NCBI GenBank assembly: GCA_002369325.1
Contig: DFDU01000047.1
Location: 1 to 11,117 of the forward strand
Reading direction: 5' to 3'
Length of the DNA stretch: 11,117 nucleotides
Origin: Lachnospiraceae bacterium UBA3820
Lineage (GTDB): Bacteria > Bacillota > Clostridia > Lachnospirales > Lachnospiraceae
A model generated the notes under the pieces. The model did no database searches and was not told where the DNA came from. It saw only the letters and a list, made by a program, of their open reading frames with translations. How positions within the stretch are numbered: the stretch's first letter is position 1; every line of letters begins with the position of its first letter. This document shows, in pieces, positions 1 to 5,211 of the stretch. Both the position numbers and the translations under genes were made by a program.

Positions 1-134
1 AAGGCATCCAGAAAATTGATATACCCGGGTTTGCCGTTCAGGATGGTCACCGGCAGCTCCGATCCGTCTGCCATGTAGATCCGCGACGGTTTCTGATTGG
101 GGTTACAGCCGTATTTCAATTCCATTTCATTCAT
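1..134 (-). CDS. AICAR formyltransferase (stand-alone PurH transformylase domain), N-terminal fragment
   Basis: This gene runs off the left edge; only the first 44 codons are present. The peptide begins MNEMELKYGCNPNQKP and continues with RIYM, LPVTILNGKPGYINFLDA. This is the N-terminal signature of stand-alone phosphoribosylaminoimidazolecarboxamide formyltransferases, which transfer a formyl group from 10-formyl-tetrahydrofolate to AICAR to give FAICAR, the penultimate step of IMP synthesis. The start is the ATG at 134-132, with AGGAG at 148-144 and a 9-base spacer. A nearby ATG at 141-139 is in another frame and stops at once. It lies 77 bases downstream of the IMP cyclohydrolase on the same strand, so the two are probably co-transcribed and together replace bifunctional PurH. 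Third-position GC, counted by hand, is about 68% over these codons (30 of 44), clearly higher than in the neighbouring cyclohydrolase. The family call rests on a short fragment but the motif is distinctive. Confidence 0.85.
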   Translation of the reverse strand, partial: MNEMELKYGCNPNQKPSRIYMADGSELPVTILNGKPGYINFLDA

Positions 135-211
135 TTCTCATTTCTCCTTGTGTTATATTTTCGTTTATAGTTCCAGTTCTTTATAGCTGCCGTCAAAACT
201 CTGCTGGTCAT

Positions 212-925
212 TTATACATTCTTGTTGACAATCTTCGTCCGATACTCCCCTGTTGCAATATCGATATACCGCACAAACAGAGAAACCTTATTATCCTCAT
301 TAAGACTGTTCCAGAGTAGCTCAGTGAACGCATCCATGTCATCCGGTATCTCCACTTCCTTCGGCTCGCCGTAGAAGCTGGGCAGCGGATTTCCGTCATG
401 CATATAGGTATGGATAAAATGTCCCTCACCCGCTACAGGATTTTCATAAGCAAATGTGTATCTGTTACATGCTGCAGGATTTCCGTTATTGCTCTTTAAA
501 ATTGACATCGCATAATTGAACTTTCCGCCTTCCACATGCATAACTCCCGAAATTCTCGGAGTATAATTCGGACCGTCCGGCTCAAATTCGCGACAGCGAA
601 GTGACTGTTCAAATGTGTTTTGCTTGTCCATTCCTTCATAAATTGTATCTGTCTGATCACCATTCGTTACGATTGTTTTATTTCCTAGAACTCTTACAGG
701 TGCATATATTATAAGGCTTGGATCCTCAAGCTTTGAAGGATCGAATGCTTCGGTACGGATACCCTCTCCTTCCTCTACAAATACGCGGTTTCTGCTGTTT
801 GAGCTTCTTCCCATAATAAAGTAAGCTGTTACAGCCTTCTTGCCATCCTCCGAAACACCTATAACGATGCCTCTTCCCGGATAAGCATTACTGTTAAGTT
901 CCTTTGCGAGTGATAATTTTTCCAT
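212..925 (-). CDS. purO: IMP cyclohydrolase, PurO type
   Basis: Predicted 237-residue enzyme that closes FAICAR to IMP, the last step of de novo purine synthesis, in the cytosol. Recognisable PurO-family features are YPGRGI near residues 15-20, GRSSNSRNR at 39-47, TNGDQTDTI at 87-95 and EPDGPNYTPRISG at 115-127. This fold was first described in archaea and is unrelated in sequence to the cyclohydrolase domain of bacterial PurH. The start chosen is the ATG at 925-923, because GGAGGT (935-930) lies 4-5 bases upstream; the earlier in-frame ATG at 937 overlaps that ribosome site and would add only four residues. The AICAR transformylase follows 77 bases downstream, which supports the pathway assignment. 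No purine riboswitch or clear promoter is visible in the 107 bases upstream, though a short palindrome lies there. Function is inferred from family resemblance and context. Confidence 0.88.
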   Translation of the reverse strand: MEKLSLAKELNSNAYPGRGIVIGVSEDGKKAVTAYFIMGRSSNSRNRVFVEEGEGIRTEAFDPSKLEDPSLIIYAPVRVLGNKTIVTNGDQTDTIYEGMDKQNTFEQSLRCREFEPDGPNYTPRISGVMHVEGGKFNYAMSILKSNNGNPAACNRYTFAYENPVAGEGHFIHTYMHDGNPLPSFYGEPKEVEIPDDMDAFTELLWNSLNEDNKVSLFVRYIDIATGEYRTKIVNKNV

Positions 926-957
926 AAAAACCTCCATCTTTCTTCTGTGTATTTTGT

Positions 958-971
958 CAGCATTTATGCTG
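958..971. promoter_or_regulatory. Short palindrome upstream of purO
   Basis: CAGCAT-TT-ATGCTG is a perfect 6-bp inverted repeat with a two-base centre. It lies about 20 bases upstream of the purO ribosome site in the 107-base gap after the SanA-like gene. As RNA it could form a five-pair stem with a four-base loop; as DNA it could be an operator. It does not resemble the PurR box I know from Bacillus (CGAA half-sites), and it has no U-run on the minus strand, so a terminator for the upstream gene is unlikely. Function unknown. Confidence 0.3.
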
Positions 972-1032
972 CTTTTACCATTTTCATTCCTAAAGATATA
1001 TCCTTTATTTTGTATAACTTATTTTTTCTTTA

Positions 1033-1743
1033 CTACTTCCCGGTATCCATGATGTCTCCGCCCAGGTCATTGGTTACATCTCCGCTCTGGTCAAGCCCTA
1101 TCTTATCGCCGAGAAATACCGGATCAAATTTAAACAACGACCAGACAAAATCTTTATCTATTGCAAATATCTCTCTTATGTCTCTTTTTATCTGATTATG
1201 ATATTTGAAATCATCCGTAGCCACGCCGTATGCGTCAAGTCCGAGTTTTCTTGCTATATATACCGAACGGTATAAATGATATTTTTGTGTTATAATGATA
1301 ACCTTTTTTGCACCGAAAACCTCTTTGGCTCGGTACATGGTATCATAAGTGGAAAAGCCGGCATGATCCATAAATACATCTTCAGAAGGAATGCCCTTTG
1401 TAATCACATAGTCCTTCATAACCTGAACTTCATTATAATACTTTCCGCCGTGGTCGCCGCTCATAATAACCTTCGGAGCCACGCCCGTATTGTAAACCTC
1501 GACCGACTTATCAAGTCTGTCCGCAAGCATTAGACTCGGTGTATTTCCATGTTTTACGGAAGCTCCGAGCACAATTATGCAATCCACATTCTCAAGCTCT
1601 GCCGCCTCGTTTATACTTATTATTCTGTTCTTGGTACTTAATCTTACATATGCATTTACACCTATCGTAAATACAACAAATACAAGCGCAATCGCGCCGA
1701 TCACAATACATGTTATCTTAAAAATCTTTTTCAAAGTCTTCAT
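1033..1743 (-). CDS. SanA/YdcF-family (DUF218) membrane-anchored protein
   Basis: A 236-residue protein with one N-terminal membrane segment (about residues 10-32, after a lysine-rich cytoplasmic tip) and a DUF218 domain. Visible family motifs are IIVLGAS at 56-62, SGDHGG at 95-100 followed by E105 in a NEVQVMKDY stretch, the DHAGFSTYDTMYRAK segment at 126-140 and TQKYHLYRS at 152-160. Members include E. coli SanA, YdcF and ElyC, linked to envelope integrity and vancomycin tolerance; their biochemical reaction is not settled, so no substrate is proposed here. The bulk of the protein should lie outside the membrane. The ATG at 1743 has a modest AGGA site about 8 bases upstream. The gene follows a 300-bp palindromic element that separates it from glgB, and lies 107 bases before purO, all on the minus strand; no functional link among these genes is evident. 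Length is normal for the family. Confidence 0.85.
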   Translation of the reverse strand: MKTLKKIFKITCIVIGAIALVFVVFTIGVNAYVRLSTKNRIISINEAAELENVDCIIVLGASVKHGNTPSLMLADRLDKSVEVYNTGVAPKVIMSGDHGGKYYNEVQVMKDYVITKGIPSEDVFMDHAGFSTYDTMYRAKEVFGAKKVIIITQKYHLYRSVYIARKLGLDAYGVATDDFKYHNQIKRDIREIFAIDKDFVWSLFKFDPVFLGDKIGLDQSGDVTNDLGGDIMDTGK

Positions 1744-1763
1744 ACTAATTCCTATTTATAACA

Positions 1764-2063
1764 TGTCAGGGGATGTTTCCTTCTGACACACTTTTCATTA
1801 TCTGATATGATACGAAATTATATTTGTAACGGGTTATAACAGTATTTTGTCCGATTTGTGTAAAATCAGCCATGAAGCATCGCATATATTTGCTCAGAAA
1901 CCGAACTGTCTGAGCAAAGCGAGTTTTCGGTTTCGTGCAAATATAAAGATGTTGAATGCCCTGATTTCACAAATCGCTGACAAGCTGTTAAAACTCGTTG
2001 CATATTATATTTCGTATCTTCAAAAATCATAAATATGTGTCAGAAGGAAGCCTCCCCCTGACA
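1764..2063. repeat. 300-bp imperfect palindromic element (MITE/REPIN-like)
   Basis: The 330-base gap between the SanA-like gene and glgB is nearly filled by one long inverted repeat. It starts with TGTCAGGGG (1764) and ends with CCCCCTGACA (2063). The arms match along most of their length: the ends 1764-1790 against 2063-2036, 1809-1842 against 2018-1985 (27 of 34 positions by hand), CGATTTGTG at 1852-1860 against CACAAATCG at 1968-1976, and TATATTTGC at 1885-1893 against GCAAATATA at 1937-1945. Each end is also a hairpin on its own (TGTCAG...CTGACA at 1764-1788 and 2038-2063). Such a fold-back structure with no transposase gene fits a non-autonomous mobile element or REP-doublet, mobilised by an enzyme encoded elsewhere. 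No clear target-site duplication is seen. The right-end hairpin begins 8 bases after the glgB stop codon and may serve as its terminator. The class is an inference; the inverted repeat itself is directly seen. Confidence 0.85.
1889..1918. repeat. Central stem-loop of the palindromic element
   Basis: TTTGCTCAG (1889-1897) pairs perfectly with CTGAGCAAA (1910-1918) around a 12-base loop. The same left-side bases can instead pair with the opposite arm (TTTGC with GCAAA at 1937-1941, and GAAACCGAA with TTTTCGGTTTC at 1924-1934), so two exclusive folds are possible at the centre of the element. Confidence 0.6.
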
Positions 2064-2066
2064 CAT
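2035..2066 (-). terminator. Possible glgB terminator formed by the element's right end
   Basis: On the minus strand ATGTGTCAG pairs with CTGACACAT (9 bp, extendable through G-U and G-C pairs inside), starting 8 bases past the glgB stop codon. The following bases ATTTATGATTTTT are only moderately U-rich. On the plus strand the same hairpin is followed by TTATTTTTTTA, so it may also block transcription in the opposite direction. The role is inferred from position and structure. Confidence 0.4.
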
Positions 2067-2073
2067 TATTTTT

Positions 2074-4302
2074 TTATTTCTTGTCTGTATAATCGTATTT
2101 GAATATCATCACTGATAATGGCGGTACATTTACACAAATCGAATTTTTCATTCTGTCACACGGCTGTGGAAGCGCTGTAACGGTTCCGTTTAAATATCCG
2201 TGTCCTCCGAATTTTTCATCATCCGAGTTGAGGATTTCCTCATACTTGGTAAGACAAGGCGCACCGATCATGTAATTATTTCTCTCAACCGGTACGAAGT
2301 TGCAGATAAATAAGAGCTGATCCTTCTCTGTCTTTCCTCTTCTCATAAATGCCACGATACCGTCCTTGGCATCATCAACCTTTATCCATTCAAATCCCAT
2401 AACCTCGTTATCGTTGTAATAAAGTGCATCATACTTTGTGTACATATGATTTAATGCAGCCACAAAATCTTTCATCTTGCTGTGAAGCGGCTGGTCGAGA
2501 AGATACCAGTCAAGACTTCTTGCCTCACTCCACTCGCGAAGCTGTGCAAATTCCTGTCCCATGAAAAGAAGTTTCTTGCCCGGATGTCCAAGCATGAATC
2601 CGTATGCGGTACGAAGGTTTGCAAACTTATCAAATTCAAAGCCCGGCATCTTATTAATCATCGAACACTTAAGGTGAACCACCTCATCATGTGAGATAAC
2701 AAGCACGTAGTTTTCAGCATAAGTATATGATAAACTAAATGTAAGCTTGTTGTGATTAAATGATCTGAAATAAGGATCCAGCTTCATATACTCAAGAAAG
2801 TCATTCATCCAGCCCATATTCCACTTAAATAAAAATCCAAGTCCCTTAAGCGATGCCGGTGCGGTAACACCTGCCCATGCAGTCGACTCCTCGGCGATAA
2901 GATAGGCTCCCGGATTTCTCTCTTCCATAACGGAATTGATATTTTGAAGAAGCTTTATCGCATCGTAGTTTTCATTTCCACCATCCTTATTAGGAAGCCA
3001 CTGTCCGCTCTGCTTACCGTAATCAAGATAAAGCATTGAAGCAACAGCGTCAACTCTGAGTGCGTCCACGTGGAATTTCTCGACCCAGAAAAGTGCGTTC
3101 GCCGTAAGGAAGTTGCTTACCTCTTTTCTGCCGTAGTCAAATATATAGGTACCCCAGTCAGGGTGTTCTCCTCTTCTTGAATCCGGATGCTCATATAATG
3201 GCATACCGTCAAACCTTCCGAGTCCGTGTGCATCTCTCGGAAAATGTGCCGGAACCCAGTCAAGGATTACTCCGATTCCCTTACTGTGCATATAGTCGAC
3301 AAAATACATGAAGTCCGAAGGCTCACCGTATCTTGATGTAGGTGCATAATAATTTGTTACCTGATATCCCCAGGAACCGTCAAACGGATATTCCGCAATT
3401 CCCATAAGCTCGATGTGAGTATATCCCATCTCCTCAACATAATCACCGAGCATCTTTGCAAGCTCGCGGTAATTGTAAAATCCAAAATCCGAATCCTCAA
3501 TCTTTTTCTTCCACGATCCAAGATGTACCTCATAAATGGACATCGGACTCTTCATTCTGTCAAGTCTTGTAAACTTGTTTCTGTCCTCCATCCACTTTGT
3601 ATCAGTCCACTTGTACTTATTTAAATCAGCGACAATGTTTGCATTGTCCGGTCTCATCTGATTGTAATTTCCGTATGGGTCAGCCTTGTAGAGGATATCT
3701 CCGTTTCTTGTAAGTATCTGGAATTTATATACGGCTCCCTCTTTTACATCCGGAATAAACAACTCATGAATTCCCGATACCGAATGAAGCTGCATGGGAT
3801 TTAAATTTCCGTCCCACATGTTAAAGTCACCGACAACGCTTACACGTCTTGCATTTGGTGCCCATACGGCAAAAAATGTTCCTTCAACGCCGTCAATTTT
3901 CATCGGATGAGCTCCGAGCTTTTCATATATGTCATAGTTCTTTCCTTCATTGAAAAGATAAGTGTCATAGTCGGTTACAAGTCCGTTAAAAGCATATGCA
4001 TCCGCCGTTCTTACGGTTGTACCGTCCTCGTAGTTAGTTTCGATTCTATACTTAGTACCCGTATATTTTTTCTTCGGAAAATATGCTCCGTAGAAACCTT
4101 CGGCAAGCTTGATCATCTCCACCGGATTCTTGCCGGTTGCAGAGGTTACAAATACGGATTTCGCATGAGGTCTGTAAGCTGTTATAACCTGTCCTTCTCC
4201 GTAATCATGTATACCAAGAATATGCTTCGGTGCATTTATCTCGCCCTTTACGAGTTCATCGTAAAGTACCCAGTTTACCCAATTCTCCAATCTTTCATTC
4301 AT
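2074..4302 (-). CDS. glgB: 1,4-alpha-glucan branching enzyme
   Basis: A 742-residue GH13 branching enzyme that cuts alpha-1,4 glucan chains and re-attaches them as alpha-1,6 branches during glycogen synthesis. Domains in order: an N-terminal beta-sandwich (about 20-115), a CBM48 module (about 125-225, with FFAVWAPNARRVSVVGDFN), a catalytic (beta/alpha)8 barrel (about 255-620) and an all-beta C-terminal domain. The four GH13 regions are present: VILDWVPAHF (345-354); DALRVDAVA (413-421) with nucleophile D418; IAEES with acid/base E471; SHDEVVH with transition-state D539. Family members usually read HGK after DEVV; here it is HLK. Length is close to the about 730 residues of E. coli GlgB. The ATG at 4302 has GGAGGG 8 bases upstream. 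No glgC, glgA or glgP is adjacent, so the rest of the pathway must be elsewhere. The 73-base upstream gap has a possible promoter. Identification is secure. Confidence 0.97.
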   Translation of the reverse strand: MNERLENWVNWVLYDELVKGEINAPKHILGIHDYGEGQVITAYRPHAKSVFVTSATGKNPVEMIKLAEGFYGAYFPKKKYTGTKYRIETNYEDGTTVRTADAYAFNGLVTDYDTYLFNEGKNYDIYEKLGAHPMKIDGVEGTFFAVWAPNARRVSVVGDFNMWDGNLNPMQLHSVSGIHELFIPDVKEGAVYKFQILTRNGDILYKADPYGNYNQMRPDNANIVADLNKYKWTDTKWMEDRNKFTRLDRMKSPMSIYEVHLGSWKKKIEDSDFGFYNYRELAKMLGDYVEEMGYTHIELMGIAEYPFDGSWGYQVTNYYAPTSRYGEPSDFMYFVDYMHSKGIGVILDWVPAHFPRDAHGLGRFDGMPLYEHPDSRRGEHPDWGTYIFDYGRKEVSNFLTANALFWVEKFHVDALRVDAVASMLYLDYGKQSGQWLPNKDGGNENYDAIKLLQNINSVMEERNPGAYLIAEESTAWAGVTAPASLKGLGFLFKWNMGWMNDFLEYMKLDPYFRSFNHNKLTFSLSYTYAENYVLVISHDEVVHLKCSMINKMPGFEFDKFANLRTAYGFMLGHPGKKLLFMGQEFAQLREWSEARSLDWYLLDQPLHSKMKDFVAALNHMYTKYDALYYNDNEVMGFEWIKVDDAKDGIVAFMRRGKTEKDQLLFICNFVPVERNNYMIGAPCLTKYEEILNSDDEKFGGHGYLNGTVTALPQPCDRMKNSICVNVPPLSVMIFKYDYTDKK

Positions 4303-4327
4303 TTGAAATACCCTCCGTAAATATAAT

Positions 4328-4356
4328 TATTTATACCTTTTACCTATCATAACCAA
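4328..4356 (-). promoter_or_regulatory. Possible sigma-A promoter for glgB
   Basis: In the 73-base gap before glgB, the minus strand reads TTGGTT (4356-4351), a 17-base spacer, then TAAATA (4333-4328); TATAAA at 4335-4330 is an overlapping alternative. Both boxes deviate from consensus, and read-through from the upstream membrane-protein gene is equally possible. Confidence 0.35.
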
Positions 4357-4375
4357 AACATTTCACGCTCATTAA

Positions 4376-5023
4376 TCAGAATCTATGCGGTCTTCCCAGA
4401 AACATTATAAACCATCTTACGATGATCATAAGTATAGCCAAAACCGCCACAAACATGAGATACGATATAGCCATCCACCTTGCGTAATCGGTCGGGATTA
4501 TCTGAAGCAGGATATCTCCGTCACTGAAATATCCATAGTTTCCCCTGAACACCATATCCCTTGCAGCCGAGAAAAACTCTCTGTCAGACCTTAAAAACAG
4601 CAATGCATTTACAGCCGTAAAAAATACGGACAATGCACTTCCGTACACAAACGGCATAAACATTCTGCGCTTTGACAAAACCACAAAGCAGTATACTATA
4701 CCGGCAAGGCATGCTATCGACACAAGCCACGCCCGTCTGTATCGCCATTTTATATGATTTAATCTGTCCGTATTATGCTTATCCAATTCATATCCGACAA
4801 GCTCATACTTTCCTTTAAAAAATGCCTTGAAATCTTCCGAAAGCTTATCAAAATTTGCCTTTCTCTCAAAGTTCTCAAGCTGTACATTCTCCGACGGTAC
4901 ATCCTGCTCAAGACATTTTTCATATATGGTCTTATTCATGCAAAGGATACAGAATGCAAAATTCACAATAAACAATGCAACGCAAATCGTCGCCCAAAAT
5001 GATATCTTTCTGTATCTTTCCAT
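4376..5023 (-). CDS. Four-helix membrane protein, probable DUF1461/TIGR01906 family
   Basis: A 215-residue predicted integral membrane protein with four hydrophobic segments at about 8-29, 96-116, 122-143 and 183-207. A polar segment of about 65 residues follows the first helix, and a second polar stretch (144-182) precedes the last. The segment FFSAARDMVFRGNYGYFSDG followed by a D-I-L-L-Q-I-I-P-T-D pattern resembles the C-terminal signature of TIGR01906/DUF1461 proteins (FF.NDYW.FDP..D.VI.ILP), and NFDKLSEDFKAFF resembles their N-terminal signature; this is recollection, not a search result. Function of the family is unknown. The ATG at 5023 is preferred over a TTG at 5068, since a good promoter predicts transcription from about 5074, leaving a sensible 50-base leader, and the first helix then follows directly. 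The ribosome site is weak. It lies 73 bases upstream of glgB in the same direction and is divergent from the GGDEF-EAL gene. Confidence 0.7.
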   Translation of the reverse strand: MERYRKISFWATICVALFIVNFAFCILCMNKTIYEKCLEQDVPSENVQLENFERKANFDKLSEDFKAFFKGKYELVGYELDKHNTDRLNHIKWRYRRAWLVSIACLAGIVYCFVVLSKRRMFMPFVYGSALSVFFTAVNALLFLRSDREFFSAARDMVFRGNYGYFSDGDILLQIIPTDYARWMAISYLMFVAVLAILMIIVRWFIMFLGRPHRF

Positions 5024-5080
5024 AACATTCTTCTTTTCATCCAAAATATAGGTTCTGCCGGTCGGCAAAACATCTCATAT

Positions 5081-5109
5081 ATTTTACCATTTATTTATTT
5101 ATCTGTAAA
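5081..5109 (-). promoter_or_regulatory. Sigma-A promoter for the DUF1461-like gene
   Basis: Minus strand: TTTACA (5109-5104), exactly 17 bases, then TAAAAT (5086-5081) preceded by TGG, an extended -10. Predicted start near 5074, about 50 bases before the chosen ATG. The -35 box overlaps the hairpin GTAAAG-GAAA-CTTTAC (5105-5120). Confidence 0.6.
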
Positions 5110-5127
5110 GGAAACTTTACTTTTTTT
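5105..5127 (+). terminator. Hairpin followed by seven T residues between divergent promoters
   Basis: GTAAAG-GAAA-CTTTAC (5105-5120) is a perfect 6-bp stem with a GAAA tetraloop followed by T7 (5121-5127), the form of a weak intrinsic terminator on the plus strand. No plus-strand gene lies upstream. It could block read-through into the GGDEF-EAL promoter, or act as a DNA operator, since its left half overlaps the -35 box of the divergent gene. Confidence 0.4.
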
Positions 5128-5152
5128 GCCCTCGGATTTATCTGTATTTTTC

Positions 5153-5182
5153 TTGCCATATACCTATATTTCGTGATATAAT
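5153..5182 (+). promoter_or_regulatory. Sigma-A promoter for the GGDEF-EAL gene
   Basis: TTGCCA (5153-5158), an 18-base spacer, and a consensus TATAAT (5177-5182) preceded by TGA, giving an extended -10. Predicted start near 5189, leaving a leader of about 23 bases with AGGTGG (5199-5204) seven bases before the ATG. Confidence 0.7.
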
Positions 5183-5211
5183 TTTCACATATCTTTTTAG
5201 GTGGTGAAACT

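Noticed and set aside
135..211. Short peptide-like reading NDQQSFDGSYKELEL in the gap after purO
   Set aside because: It ends in a stop and looks protein-like, but it is in a different frame from purO, has no start with a ribosome site, and purO already ends at a family-typical point. I saw no frameshift signal to join them.
938..1032. Possible purine riboswitch upstream of purO
   Set aside because: The gap is A/T-rich and lacks a three-way junction or the conserved core of the guanine/adenine riboswitches, and has no terminator hairpin before the ribosome site.
947..1195. 82-codon open frame on the plus strand
   Set aside because: It lies mostly opposite the SanA-like gene, has no family resemblance and its sequence is explained by the antisense of a real coding region.
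1744..2073. CRISPR array or tandem repeats in the long gap
   Set aside because: The repeats are inverted, one pair only, with no regular spacers.
2482..4320. Several 69-137 codon frames opposite glgB
   Set aside because: They are antisense shadows of an intact, confidently identified enzyme.
5056..5067. TGCCG-GT-CGGCA dyad in the leader of the DUF1461-like gene
   Set aside because: The stem is five pairs with a two-base centre; too short to claim an operator or RNA element without conservation data.
5066..5068. TTG at 5068 as the start of the DUF1461-like gene
   Set aside because: It would lie within a few bases of the predicted transcription start and lacks a ribosome site; the ATG at 5023 places the first membrane helix normally.
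5183..5211. Cyclic-di-GMP riboswitch before the GGDEF-EAL gene
   Set aside because: The predicted leader is only about 23 bases, too short for either c-di-GMP riboswitch class.
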